Of a DNA stretch of 64,000 nt, positions 30,179 to 38,934 are shown one piece after another. The position numbers and the translations under genes were made by a program. The stretch's first letter is position 1; the number at the start of each line of letters is the position of its first letter. Origin of the DNA: Caballeronia arvi (GTDB lineage Bacteria; Pseudomonadota; Gammaproteobacteria; Burkholderiales; Burkholderiaceae); the NCBI RefSeq assembly GCF_001544695.2, contig NZ_FCOM02000005.1, forward strand, positions 62,001 to 126,000, read 5' to 3'. The notes under the pieces are model-generated. The model searched no databases, was not told where the DNA came from, and was given only the letters and a program-made list of their open reading frames with translations.

Positions 30179-30865
30179 ATGCGAATCCTTCTGATCGAAG
30201 ACGACCGCCCCATCGCGCGCGGCATTCAAAGCAGCCTCGAACAATCCGGCTTCACGGTCGACATGGTGCACGACGGCATCTTCGCCGAGCAGGCGCTGGC
30301 GCAGAACCGCCACGAACTCATCATTCTCGATCTCGGCCTGCCCGGCATCGACGGCATGACGCTGCTTTCGCGCTTCCGCCAGAGCAACCGTCATACGCCG
30401 GTGATCATCCTCACCGCGCGTGACGAACTGCACGACCGCGTGCAAGGCCTCAACAGCGGCGCGGACGACTACATGCTGAAGCCTTTCGAGCCGCAGGAGC
30501 TCGAAGCGCGCATTCGCGCCGTGATGCGCCGCAGCGGCCCGCATGGCGACGTGCCGCGCCCGGAAGTGTCGCTGGGCGGCTTGCGTCTGTCGGGCGTCGA
30601 TCGCCGCATCTTCAACGACGAGCGTCCGCTCGAACTGTCGCCGCGCGAATTCGCCGTGCTCGAAATGCTGCTGCTGCGCCACGGCCGCGTCGTGAGCAAG
30701 GCGCAGTTGCAGGATCATCTGACGCATTTCGGCGGCGATCTCGGCGATACGGCCATCGAAGTGTATGTGCATCGCGTGCGCAAGAAACTCGAGAACACGC
30801 GCGTCGAGATCGTGACGGTTCGTGGCTTCGGCTATCTGCTTCAGGAGATCCGGCAAGCGGCGTAA
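30179..30865 (+). CDS. OmpR-family response regulator (TctD/QseB-like)
   Basis: This two-component regulator has 228 aa. The receiver domain has the acidic pair at E7-D9, the phosphorylation site D51 (LIILDLGLPG) and K101 (YMLKPF). The C-terminal winged helix (about 135-225) has LSPREFAVLEMLLLRHGRVVSKAQL and the recognition segment TAIEVYVHRVRKKL. The ATG at 30179 is the first that fits the family. The kinase gene starts 20 bp downstream, so they form an operon. Confidence 0.95.
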   Translation: MRILLIEDDRPIARGIQSSLEQSGFTVDMVHDGIFAEQALAQNRHELIILDLGLPGIDGMTLLSRFRQSNRHTPVIILTARDELHDRVQGLNSGADDYMLKPFEPQELEARIRAVMRRSGPHGDVPRPEVSLGGLRLSGVDRRIFNDERPLELSPREFAVLEMLLLRHGRVVSKAQLQDHLTHFGGDLGDTAIEVYVHRVRKKLENTRVEIVTVRGFGYLLQEIRQAA

Positions 30866-30885
30866 AGCTTCTGCCGTAGAACGCC

Positions 30886-32397
30886 TTGCGATTTCCCTCC
30901 CGCCGTGCGGGCGACCAGCGTTTCGCCCGCGAAGACTGGCTCGATCTGGCGCGCTCGAAGCCCGCCGAAACGCCCACGCGGAGCCTGCGGCGCACGCTGC
31001 TGCGGCGCCTCGCCGCGCCGCTGTCCCTGCTCGCGCTGATGAGCGGTCTGATGGCGTACTGGCTCGCGTGGCAATACACGCAGCACGTAGTCGACCGCTC
31101 ACTCGCGGATCTCGCCACCGCCATCTCCAAGCAGATCCAGCTCGCGGGCGTCGATGCGCCCGTCACCGTGCCACCGCTCGCGCAGGCGATGTTCTCCGAT
31201 CCCGTCGAGCAGCTCATCTACCGCATCAGCACCGGCGACGAGGAAATCGCCGGCGAGCCCGATCTCCCGCTTACGGGCACCAACGTGCGGCGCATCCACT
31301 ACGCGTATGTCTTCGAGACGCACTTCGAGGGCGTCTCCGTGCGCGCTGCGCAGGTGCGCGTGCCCCAGCCGACCGGCAATCCGATCGTCGTGGAAGTGGC
31401 GCAGCGCGTGGGTTCGCGGTACCGGATCGCGGTGGAATTCCTGATCGCGATCATGATGCCGCTCCTGTTGCTGCTGCTCGCCGGCTGGGTGATCGTATGG
31501 CGCGTCGTGAATCAGCAGTTGAACCCGCTCACGGATCTCGCCGACGCGCTCAACCAGCAGACGCACATCTCGCTCGAACCTGTCGATGAAACCTACGTGC
31601 CGAGCGAAATCCGCCCACTGACGAGCGCGATGAACGCCCTGCTCGTGCGCCTGCAGACCGCGCTCGATGCGCAGCGCAAGTTCATCGCCGATGCGGCGCA
31701 TCAGTTGCGTACGCCGCTCACGGCGGTCAAGCTGCACGCCGAGCAGGCGCTCAGTTCGCGCGATCCCGCGAAAGCGGTCGAAGCGGTGAAGGAATTGCGC
31801 GCATCGGCGGATCGCGCGGTGCGTCTGTCGAATCAACTGCTTTCGCTCGCGCGCGCCGAGCCGGGCGAGCAGGCCGCGCGCTTTTCCGATTTCGACCTCG
31901 CCGCGCTCGCGTTCGAAACCGGCGCGGAATGGGTGCCACGCGCACTCGCCGCACGCGTCGATCTCGGTTTTCAGCGGCTCGACGATCCCGACAACGAACA
32001 TCCGATGATCGTGCGCGGCAACGTCGTGCTCACCCGCGAAGTGCTCGCGAATCTGATCGACAACGCGCTCAAGTACATTCCGCCGTTTCGCATCGAAGGC
32101 GCGCGCATCACGCTGACGGTTTCCGATTGGCGCGACGGCAACGGCCGGCGCTTCGGCGAAGTCGTCGTGGAAGACAACGGGCCGGGCGTGCCGCCGGATC
32201 AGCAAGGCGATCTCTTCAAGCGCTTTTTCCGTGGCGACGGACAAAACGTGGAAGGCGGCGCGGGCCTCGGGCTCGCGATCGTGCACGACATCATGGTGCT
32301 GCACGGCGGCACCGTGCACTACGAAGATGCGCCCGAAGGCGGCGCGCGCTTTATCGTGCGCATGCCGCTCAAGGAAGCGCCACCCGTCGCGGAATAA
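30886..32397 (+). CDS. Sensor histidine kinase (TctE/QseC-like)
   Basis: This is an inner-membrane kinase (503 aa). A first membrane helix spans about 43-63, a ~120-residue periplasmic sensor of the TctE N-terminal type follows, and a second helix spans about 184-207. A HAMP-like linker, the H-box DAAHQLRTPL (H272), the N-box LIDNALKYI, and the G-boxes EDNGPGVP and GAGLGLAIV follow. The start is TTG at 30886, the first possible start after an in-frame TAG. No ATG fits before the first helix. The periplasmic signal is unknown; TctE relatives sense tricarboxylates. Confidence 0.92.
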   Translation: MRFPSRRAGDQRFAREDWLDLARSKPAETPTRSLRRTLLRRLAAPLSLLALMSGLMAYWLAWQYTQHVVDRSLADLATAISKQIQLAGVDAPVTVPPLAQAMFSDPVEQLIYRISTGDEEIAGEPDLPLTGTNVRRIHYAYVFETHFEGVSVRAAQVRVPQPTGNPIVVEVAQRVGSRYRIAVEFLIAIMMPLLLLLLAGWVIVWRVVNQQLNPLTDLADALNQQTHISLEPVDETYVPSEIRPLTSAMNALLVRLQTALDAQRKFIADAAHQLRTPLTAVKLHAEQALSSRDPAKAVEAVKELRASADRAVRLSNQLLSLARAEPGEQAARFSDFDLAALAFETGAEWVPRALAARVDLGFQRLDDPDNEHPMIVRGNVVLTREVLANLIDNALKYIPPFRIEGARITLTVSDWRDGNGRRFGEVVVEDNGPGVPPDQQGDLFKRFFRGDGQNVEGGAGLGLAIVHDIMVLHGGTVHYEDAPEGGARFIVRMPLKEAPPVAE

Positions 32398-32430
32398 AAA
32401 AGAGCCACGGCATTCGATGGCGTGGCTCTT
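32395..32430 (-). terminator. Bidirectional terminator between kinase and SET gene
   Basis: AGAGCCACG (32401-32409) pairs with CGTGGCTCT (32421-32429). On the minus strand it runs into six Ts, ending the SET-domain gene at 32448. On the plus strand it starts right after the kinase stop and ends in TTCT. One element therefore serves the two convergent genes. Confidence 0.8.
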
Positions 32431-32447
32431 CTCATTCGATACGCGGC

Positions 32448-32912
32448 TTACTTTTTCTTCTTCTCCTTCTTCACCGCCAGCATCGTGCCGCGGCATTTTT
32501 TCGCGCCGCACCGGCACTCGTATTCCTTCTTGAGCTTCTTCGTGATGCGCCCGTCGATGACGAGCCCGTAGTCGTAATTCAGCTCTTCGTCCGGCTCGAT
32601 GTCGCGCAACGCGTGAATGAACACACGCCCTTCGACTTCCTCGGCCTCGCAGTTCGGCGCGCACGAATGATTGATGTACTTCGCGCTGTTGCCTTCGATC
32701 TTGCCGTCGATCACGCGGCCGTCGTCGAGCGCGAAGTAGAACGTGTGATTCGGTTCGTCGGGATCGTGCGGATGGCGCCGCAGCGCTTCCTTCCACGAAA
32801 TGCGCTCGCCCTTGTACTCCATCACCTGCTCGCCCGCGGCGATATGCTTAACGGCAAACACGCCCTTGCCATGCACGCCTGAGCGGCGAACGGTGACCCT
32901 GCGTGAACTCAT
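32448..32912 (-). CDS. Small SET-domain protein (lysine methyltransferase-like)
   Basis: This is a compact SET protein of 154 aa. SGVHGKGVFA (residues 11-20), the SAM/active-site motif NHSCAPNC (81-88) and ELNYDY (110-115) are all intact. A post-SET zinc cluster, CRCGAKKC (133-140), works with C88. The C-terminus is a poly-lysine tail (VKKEKKKK). The protein looks catalytically complete. The substrate is unknown; bacterial members may methylate ribosomal or nucleoid proteins. The start at 32912 is chosen because a terminator for the next gene lies in the upstream open frame. Confidence 0.88.
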   Translation of the reverse strand: MSSRRVTVRRSGVHGKGVFAVKHIAAGEQVMEYKGERISWKEALRRHPHDPDEPNHTFYFALDDGRVIDGKIEGNSAKYINHSCAPNCEAEEVEGRVFIHALRDIEPDEELNYDYGLVIDGRITKKLKKEYECRCGAKKCRGTMLAVKKEKKKK

Positions 32913-32969
32913 CGACTGAATCCTTAAATGACGCTTCGCTCCCGCGCGCTCGGGATGAACTTCGGGATG

Positions 32970-33003
32970 AAAAAAAACGCGGTGGCCTCGACGGCGCCGC
33001 GTT
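32970..33003 (-). terminator. Terminator of the old-yellow-enzyme gene
   Basis: AACGCGG (32976-32982) pairs with CCGCGTT (32997-33003), and the minus strand continues into a run of eight Ts (32977-32970). It lies about 100 bp past the stop of the gene at 33104 and just upstream of the SET gene start. Confidence 0.75.
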
Positions 33004-33103
33004 GGCTCGGTTGAACGCACGCGCTCAAACCACCGGTATCCTACACTCCCGGCGCGCGTATGCTCAACCGTCCGGGCGATGTGCGCACTTTTTCAGCGCT
33101 CTT

Positions 33104-34216
33104 TCAACGTTGACCGATCGTGATTTCGCCGAACAGATTCTTCTGGTCTCGCGGCTGCGAGCGCCAGTATTGCGGCGGCGCCGTGACGGTCGCGCCCAGC
33201 TCGGCCGCGGCATGCCACGGCCAGCGCGGATCGTAGAGCATCGCGCGCGCCATCGCGACGAAATCCGCCTGGCCGCTCGCGACGATCGCTTCCGCTTCCT
33301 TCGCCTCGGTGATCAGCCCGACCGCGACCGTGTTCACGCCGGTCGCTTCCTTCACGGCCTGCGCGAACGGCACCTGATAGCCGGACGACAGCGGAATCTT
33401 CTGCAACGGCGATACGCCGCCCGACGAAACATCGATCCAGTCGACGCCGCGTTTCTTCAGCTCGGATGCGAACGCGATCGTGTCCTCGATGCCCCATCCG
33501 CCTTCCACCCAATCGGTCGCCGACACGCGCACGCCGACCGGTTTGTCGGCGGGAAACGCAGCGCGAACGGCGTCGAAGATTTCGAGCGGATAGCGCATGC
33601 GATTCTCGCGCGAGCCGCCGTATTCGTCGGTGCGCTGGTTGGCGATCGGCGAAAGAAACTGATGCAGCAGATAACCGTGCGCGCAGTGCACTTCGATTCC
33701 GTCGATGCCGAGCCGCGCCGCACGCTTCGCCGACGCGACGAACGCTTCCTTCACGCGGATGAGTCCAGCGGCATCGAGCGCGAGCGGCGGGGTTTCTTCG
33801 GGCTTGTGAGGAATGGCCGAGGGCGCGTAGGTCATCCAGCCGCCATCGGCGACAGAAATCAGCTGGCCGCCTTCCCACGGCTTGTGGCTCGATGCCTTGC
33901 GGCCGGCATGCGCGAGCTGCATCGTCACCGCGATGTTCGAATACTGACGAATGGCGGCCAGCACCGGGCGCAGCGCGGCTTCGGTGACGTCGTCCCAGAG
34001 ACCGAGGTCGCCGGGCGTGATGCGTCCGTCCGGCTCGACGGCCGTCGCCTCGATGAACAGCATGCCCGCGCCGGACAATGCGAGCTGGCCGAGATGGATC
34101 ATGTGCCATGCCGTCGCCTCGCCGCGCTCGGCGGAGTACTGGCACATCGGCGACACGAAAATGCGGTTCGGGATCTGGAGACTGCGTAAAGTCGTGGGAG
34201 TGAACAGCGCGCTCAT
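33104..34216 (-). CDS. NADH:flavin oxidoreductase of the old yellow enzyme family (YqjM-like)
   Basis: This FMN ene-reductase has 370 aa. The N-terminus NRIFVSPMCQYSAERGEATAWHMIHLGQLALSGAGM carries C25 and Y27, the redox-sensing residues of the YqjM-like class, and HCAHGYLLHQFLSPIANQRTDEYGGSRENRMR carries the substrate-binding His pair. The TIM-barrel phosphate site is intact. The natural substrate is not known; these enzymes reduce activated C=C bonds. It is a single gene on the minus strand with its own terminator. Confidence 0.93.
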   Translation of the reverse strand: MSALFTPTTLRSLQIPNRIFVSPMCQYSAERGEATAWHMIHLGQLALSGAGMLFIEATAVEPDGRITPGDLGLWDDVTEAALRPVLAAIRQYSNIAVTMQLAHAGRKASSHKPWEGGQLISVADGGWMTYAPSAIPHKPEETPPLALDAAGLIRVKEAFVASAKRAARLGIDGIEVHCAHGYLLHQFLSPIANQRTDEYGGSRENRMRYPLEIFDAVRAAFPADKPVGVRVSATDWVEGGWGIEDTIAFASELKKRGVDWIDVSSGGVSPLQKIPLSSGYQVPFAQAVKEATGVNTVAVGLITEAKEAEAIVASGQADFVAMARAMLYDPRWPWHAAAELGATVTAPPQYWRSQPRDQKNLFGEITIGQR

Positions 34217-34306
34217 GGCGAAGGCTCGTCGCTAGAAAAGGAGCGATCGAGAATAGCACCGCGGTTTCTTCCCTGCAGGGACGCCCGCCGCCGATGCTTC
34301 ATACCA

Positions 34307-35047
34307 TCACACGTCAGCGCGCGTCTCCGTCGACTTGCCGTTGAAGCGGTCGAGCCACTCGCCGAACATCGCGCGTGCCGCGCGTTCGAGATTCGCGCCG
34401 TGGCGCGCGGTTTCCTCGCGCAGCGCGGCGACCGTCGTGCCGCTCCTCACGATATCGCCCGGGTACGCGACGAGCCAGCTCTCGAAGCGCTCCACGAGCA
34501 CTTCCGGATGACATTGCAGTGCGAGCACGTGCTCGCCCCAGGTGAACGCCTGATGCGCGCACGCGTCCGTGGAGGCGAGCAGGGTCGCGTCTTTGGGGAG
34601 ATCGAAGGTATCGCCGTGCCAGTGGAAGACGGGTACGGGCGCGCCGTCGGCTTCGAGATGACGCAGTGCGGACGCGCGTCCCGCATCGGTCAGCGTGAGC
34701 GGCGCCCAGCCGAGCTCCGGCTTGCCCGACGGATACACCCGCGCACCGAGCGCCCGCGCGATCAGTTGCGAGCCGAGACAGATGCCGATGGTCGGCAAGC
34801 CCGCCGCGATGCGCTTCTCGAGCATCGAAAGCAGCGGCGCGAGATGGGGATAGTGGGCGTCCTCGTAAGCGCCGATCGGCCCGCCGAGCACGACGAGCAG
34901 CGATGGATCGAGCGGATTGGGCGCATCGATGCGGCCGCGCCCGACGTCCAGATAGCGCACCAGGTGGCCGCGGTCGCCGAGCACGTGTTCGAGACAGCCC
35001 AGATCTTCGAAATAGACGTGGCGAATCGCCAGGACTTCATGTTTCAT
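34307..35047 (-). CDS. Class I glutamine amidotransferase (GMP synthase-like)
   Basis: This stand-alone GATase domain has 246 aa. The catalytic triad is C90 (GICLGSQLIARALG), H180 and E182 (LQCHPEVLVE). LVVLGGPIGAYED supplies the oxyanion region. Stand-alone GATases of this type can act on gamma-glutamyl compounds, so a role in glutamine or polyamine catabolism is possible but not shown. Starts at 35056 or 35047 are nearly equal. The leader carries a 9-bp GC hairpin at 35102-35122. Confidence 0.85.
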   Translation of the reverse strand: MKHEVLAIRHVYFEDLGCLEHVLGDRGHLVRYLDVGRGRIDAPNPLDPSLLVVLGGPIGAYEDAHYPHLAPLLSMLEKRIAAGLPTIGICLGSQLIARALGARVYPSGKPELGWAPLTLTDAGRASALRHLEADGAPVPVFHWHGDTFDLPKDATLLASTDACAHQAFTWGEHVLALQCHPEVLVERFESWLVAYPGDIVRSGTTVAALREETARHGANLERAARAMFGEWLDRFNGKSTETRADV

Positions 35048-35101
35048 CGGCGGCATTCCGTAAGTCGACTGCGCATGGCTCGGAACCAGATTGGGACGAG
35101 C

Positions 35102-35122
35102 CGCGCCTCGCGGCGAGGCGCG
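35102..35122 (-). other. GC-rich hairpin in the leader of the GATase gene
   Basis: A 9-bp inverted repeat (CGCGCCTCG at 35102-35110, CGAGGCGCG at 35114-35122) with a 3-nt loop lies 55-75 bp upstream of the start codon at 35047. No T-run follows. The rest of the 155-bp gap shows nothing clear. Confidence 0.35.
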
Positions 35123-35202
35123 ACGGGCACAGTCTAACCGACTCGCCGCGGCCTCACAGCACGAGATGACGCCAAATGCGTCTTGACCGATGAACCTGCC
35201 TG

Positions 35203-35847
35203 TCAGGCGATCTGCGCGAAGATCTTCCAGCTCTTCTTCTGCGTGGCGACGTCGGCTTCTTCGTATACCGAACAGTCGAGACGCAGATCGGTGTCCGCCA
35301 TGTCGATCTGGAGAAGCGCGCAGTGATGCGGCGTCTTCTTCGGATTCTTGCTTGCTTCGAAATGCGAGCAGGACAGGCACATGCGGTGCGCCGGAATCTG
35401 CTGCTGCGATTCGAGCTGACGGATGGTCTTCAGCAGCGTGCGATAGAACGCCGTCTGCTCGTCTTCGCGCAGCGTGCCGACCGCCTTCGCGAGGAAGTCC
35501 GGCCATTGCAGCGCCTTCTTCGCAGCCGTGCGGCCGCGGGCGGTCAGACGCACCGCGAGCGCGCGGCCGTCATCGATCGCGCGGCGCTTCTCGACGAGAC
35601 CCTTGCCCTCGAGCGTGCTCACCGCATCGCTCGTCGTGGCGGCGGTCAACGCCGTTTCACGCGCGATCTCGCCGAGCCGCATCGGCCCCTTGCGCTGCAT
35701 CAGCAGAACGAGAATTTCACCCTGGGTAGGCGTGAGCCCCGCGCCTTCCGCCCATTCCCATGCCTGGCTGCGCATCGCCGTGCTCAGCCGCAGCAGGCCG
35801 TGGGTCACCCGCCCCGTCGCCTGCTCTCCGTAAACGCCTTCACTCAT
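35203..35847 (-). CDS. MarR-family regulator with C-terminal Cys/His cluster
   Basis: This winged-HTH regulator has 214 aa, against the usual 140-160. The DNA-binding domain spans about 35-115 (GEILVLLMQRKGPMRLGEIARETALTAATTSDAVSTLEGKGLVEKRRAIDDGR). The extra ~60 residues hold C157, C160, H162, H174, H175, C176 and C192 (MCLSCSHFE, PHHCALL, LRLDCSVYE), a layout suited to a metal or Fe-S site. It has no close partner gene; the 725-bp gap on its 5' side is the first DnaA-box region. Confidence 0.88.
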   Translation of the reverse strand: MSEGVYGEQATGRVTHGLLRLSTAMRSQAWEWAEGAGLTPTQGEILVLLMQRKGPMRLGEIARETALTAATTSDAVSTLEGKGLVEKRRAIDDGRALAVRLTARGRTAAKKALQWPDFLAKAVGTLREDEQTAFYRTLLKTIRQLESQQQIPAHRMCLSCSHFEASKNPKKTPHHCALLQIDMADTDLRLDCSVYEEADVATQKKSWKIFAQIA

Positions 35848-36154
35848 AGTCTTTCGCTTGTTGTTCCGCTTATGTGTTCTGACGGCACGTTCGCGCTACC
35901 GCCGCGAACACCTCGTTCGAAACGCCGCTCGCAGAATACTCCGAACCCCTTGCGAACTGCACTTCGTTCTCGGTCCCCACCGTCTCAAAATTCAGGCGTG
36001 CCAAGCCAATTAGCAGTGCCTGAATGGGGGACTTTGCAACCCTCTTCGTTATGCGCCTTCTTATGGCCCTGCGCGGCGCTGTTTTCCTGCCGACTATAAC
36101 GCTACATCAGCAAAGTCGCCATTCTAAGCGACATAGAACAAACGTACACCTTAA

Positions 36155-36178
36155 TTATCCACGCAGAACTGTGGATAA
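36155..36178. promoter_or_regulatory. Inverted pair of DnaA boxes
   Basis: TTATCCACG (36155-36163, plus, 8/9 match to TTATCCACA) faces TGTGGATAA (36170-36178, a perfect box on the minus strand). A third box, TTGTCCACA (8/9), lies at 36339-36347. Confidence 0.65.
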
Positions 36179-36496
36179 CCCGTGGAAAAGCGTCTTCTTT
36201 GTTTGTGGACGTATTCTTGATAACACTGCCGAGCATCTCGGACGCCTTTGCGTTGTCCCAAGGTTCACTTTCCGGCGCACACGCGGGCCGCATGCTTATC
36301 CTCGCGCTAGCGCGTTGACTCCGCACCTTTTTTTGACGTTGTCCACAGCAAGACACAAGGCTTGTTAACTACTATTACGGATGTATACGGATTTTTGGAA
36401 GTAAACCTTAGGGCGACCGAATCGATTCCCGTCAAACGTTGCAAAGAGTGGCTTTATTCCTGCCGTTCGTCTGCACGTGTTTCATACGGACCAACG

Positions 36497-36534
36497 GACA
36501 AAAGGCCGCTTCGAAGTGAATCGAAGCGGCCTTT
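36497..36534 (-). terminator. Terminator of the ybdK-type gene
   Basis: A perfect 14-bp stem (AAAGGCCGCTTCGA at 36501-36514, its complement at 36521-36534) with a 6-nt loop runs into four Ts on the minus strand, about 40 bp after the stop at 36574. Confidence 0.75.
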
Positions 36535-36573
36535 CGTCATCATTCGTTGATCTTTGTCAGCGTAAGTGTTCCG

Positions 36574-37686
36574 TTACCGGCGCCATTGCAAGCATTGCTG
36601 GCGGACGGCCTCATGTAACGATTTTTCCTTGTCGACGACGCCGCGCAGCCACGTTGCATCGTTGATGCCGCGGGCGATATCCGCGACTTCCGCGAGCGCG
36701 GCCTGCGAGCCGAGCGCTTCGGCGTGCGGAGCGAGCACGTCGAGCGTCGCGAGGATGTCTTCGCCGATGGTCCGCCGCTCGCCCGTCTGCGGATGGATAC
36801 ACGTGCCTTCCAGCCCGAAACGGCACGCCTCGAAGCGGTTGAAGGTGTACACGAGGTAGTCGTCCTCGCGCGGCGTGAGCGGCTTGTCGAGCAGCAGATA
36901 GCGCGACAGCGTCTGGATGTAGCAGGCGATCGCCGCGGCTCTGTCGACGGAAAGCGGCGTGTCCATCACGCGGACCTCGATGGTGCCGAAACCCGGCTTC
37001 GGCCGGATATCCCAGTAGAAGTCCTTCATGCTATTCACGACGCCCGTGTTCACCATCTTCGAGAAGTATTCCTCGAAGCCGTCCCAGGTCAGCACGAACG
37101 GCGCGCGGCCCGACAGCGGAAATGCAAACACCGAATTCAGGCGCGCGGAATGGAAACCCGTATCGACGCCCTGGATGTACGGCGACGACGCCGAAAGCGC
37201 GATGAAATGCGGGATGTAGCGCGACATCGAATGCAGCAGGAACAGCGCACTGTTCGGATCGGGGCAACCGATATGCACGTGCTGACCGAACACGGTGAAC
37301 TGTTTGGCAAGGTATCCGTACAGTTCGGAGATGTACTGGAAGCGCGGCGCGTCGTAGATCTGCCGGTCGCTCCATTGCTGGAACGCATGCGTGCCGCCGC
37401 CGGCGAGGCCGACGTTGAGTTGATCGGCCGCGGAGACGAGCGTGTCGCGGATCTTGCGCAGATCGGCGACGGCCTGCTCGTGCGTCGTGCAGATGCCGGT
37501 CGACAGCTCGATCATGCTCTCGGTGATTTCGGGCGTGATATTGCCCGGAATTTTTTCGTCCTTGATGAGACGCATGAGGTCCGACGCGGCGCGGGTCAGA
37601 TCGTAGTCGTGCGTATTGACGACCTGGATCTCCAGCTCGACGCCGAACGTGAACGGTTCGGAGTTGATGAAAGGTTCGAGTGCCAT
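36574..37686 (-). CDS. YbdK-type carboxylate-amine ligase (GCS2 family)
   Basis: This is a glutamate-cysteine-ligase-like enzyme of family 2 (370 aa, usual length). [13 protein letters not shown] is the ATP/Mg2+ site, and [30 protein letters not shown] and [14 protein letters not shown] follow. The first codons are [15 protein letters not shown]. It is sequence-unrelated to the gshA gene at 62.2 kb. YbdK proteins have weak glutathione-forming activity, and their natural substrate is unsettled. It lies 45 bp after the antiporter gene, so the pair may be an operon. Confidence 0.9.
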   Translation of the reverse strand: MALEPFINSEPFTFGVELEIQVVNTHDYDLTRAASDLMRLIKDEKIPGNITPEITESMIELSTGICTTHEQAVADLRKIRDTLVSAADQLNVGLAGGGTHAFQQWSDRQIYDAPRFQYISELYGYLAKQFTVFGQHVHIGCPDPNSALFLLHSMSRYIPHFIALSASSPYIQGVDTGFHSARLNSVFAFPLSGRAPFVLTWDGFEEYFSKMVNTGVVNSMKDFYWDIRPKPGFGTIEVRVMDTPLSVDRAAAIACYIQTLSRYLLLDKPLTPREDDYLVYTFNRFEACRFGLEGTCIHPQTGERRTIGEDILATLDVLAPHAEALGSQAALAEVADIARGINDATWLRGVVDKEKSLHEAVRQQCLQWRR

Positions 37687-37731
37687 GACGCCTCTTGAAT
37701 GATCAATGCCTGGGGGCAGGGGCGGGCGCGC

Positions 37732-38934
37732 TTATTCGCGCCGTTCGCCCACCGCCGACAGGCTACGGTACACGAGGAAAGGCGACACGATCTGCAGCAC
37801 GACGATCGAGCACATCACGATCGCGCGCAGCTTGGGATCGTAGTCCGGATAGAGCACGTACATGTCGTCGACGAGCACGTACGCGAGCGCCGACATCGGC
37901 GTCAGCGCGACGCCGAGCGCCGCGCCCTGCTTCCAGTTCAGCCCGCTGGGTTTCGCGAAAATCAGCACGCCAACCAGCTTGCCGATAAAGCGCGCGACGA
38001 TCAGCCCGAGCGCCGCCACGCCGCCCAGCGCGATGTCGCGCCAGTGGAACGACGTCAGCGTCAGCGCAAAAAGGATGACAGTGAGCAGCCATCCGGCGGA
38101 GCCGAAATGCGACGGCCAGAGCTGCGGCCGCTCGTCGGCGTTCTTCACGATGATGCCCGCGGCGAGCAGCGCGAGAATCGTCGACAGCTTGAAGAGGTGC
38201 GCGACCGCGATCGCCAGCAGCACGAGCCCGAAGAGCGCGACGAACGAATGCTCGTCGTTCGCGGGCAGGCGCCGCACGAGCAGGTTGCACGCGCGCGCGA
38301 GCAGGAATGCCAGCACGAGCGAGCCGATCAGCAGATACAGCGGCTGCAGGATCGTCGCCAGCGCATTGCCGTAGATTTCCTGATGCAGCACGCCCGCCGC
38401 GAGTTTTTCGACGACCACCGCGTACATGCTGTTGAGCGCGGTCAGCGTCAGAAGGCGCTGCGTGACCTGGCCTTCCGCGCGCAGCTCGGTTTTCAGCTGG
38501 ATGACCATCGCGGGCGAGGTGGCCATCGCGATGGCCGCGATCACGACCGATGGCATCGTCGGCACGTTGAGCAGCGTCAGCGCGATCAGCACGAGGACGA
38601 AGGTGAGCGTCGATTCCGCGATGCTCGACAGCACCAGATGCGGATTGCGGCGGATCCAGCGCAAGTCGAGCCGCCCGCCGAGTTCGAACAGCAGCAGCCC
38701 GAGCGCGACATCGAGCAGCGGCCGCGACAGGCCGCCCGCGCTGGCGTCGATCACGCCGAGGCCGGCGTTGCCGGCGATCAGGCCGATCACCGCAAAGCCG
38801 GTGATGCGCGGCAGCCGCCAGGCGCGCCACAGCAGCTCTCCGGCGAGTCCGGCCGTGACGAGCGCGAGACCGGCCCAGAGAATGGCGTCGGGTTCGAGCG
38901 GCCAGGCGGGCAGAAATGAAAATGCCGAATTCAT
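37732..38934 (-). CDS. CPA2-type monovalent cation/proton antiporter
   Basis: This membrane antiporter has 400 aa and about 12-13 hydrophobic helices. GFAVIGLIAGNAGLGV, DVALGLLLFELGGRLDLRW and the paired helix SPAMVIQLKTELRAEGQVTQRLLTLTALNS match the KefB/Nha-type core. There is no C-terminal TrkA-N domain as in KefB, so it ends at the membrane part. The ATG at 38934 has GAAGGAGAAG upstream. An open frame to 39108 is non-coding. The ion is not readable. It is on the 5' side of the ybdK-type gene. Confidence 0.87.
   Translation of the reverse strand: MNSAFSFLPAWPLEPDAILWAGLALVTAGLAGELLWRAWRLPRITGFAVIGLIAGNAGLGVIDASAGGLSRPLLDVALGLLLFELGGRLDLRWIRRNPHLVLSSIAESTLTFVLVLIALTLLNVPTMPSVVIAAIAMATSPAMVIQLKTELRAEGQVTQRLLTLTALNSMYAVVVEKLAAGVLHQEIYGNALATILQPLYLLIGSLVLAFLLARACNLLVRRLPANDEHSFVALFGLVLLAIAVAHLFKLSTILALLAAGIIVKNADERPQLWPSHFGSAGWLLTVILFALTLTSFHWRDIALGGVAALGLIVARFIGKLVGVLIFAKPSGLNWKQGAALGVALTPMSALAYVLVDDMYVLYPDYDPKLRAIVMCSIVVLQIVSPFLVYRSLSAVGERRE

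Larger units (their letters stand above)
35848..36573. other. Non-coding region with DnaA boxes (candidate origin part 1)
   Basis: This 726-bp gap, AT-richer than its surroundings, has no credible gene. It holds TTATCCACG (36155-36163), an inverted perfect DnaA box TGTGGATAA (36170-36178), and TTGTCCACA (36339-36347). The first two form a dyad TTATCCAC-N8-GTGGATAA. An AT-rich stretch follows at 36361-36410. The left end must carry the MarR promoter and the right end carries the terminator of the ybdK-type gene. Confidence 0.6.

Noticed and set aside
32913..33020. Upstream extension of the SET protein by 36 codons
   Set aside because: The extra codons read through the terminator of the next gene and are Arg/His-rich, so the start at 32912 is preferred.
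36362..36550. Short plus-strand frame in the first DnaA-box region
   Set aside because: It has no ribosome binding site and no hydrophobic or family features, and it runs through a terminator stem.
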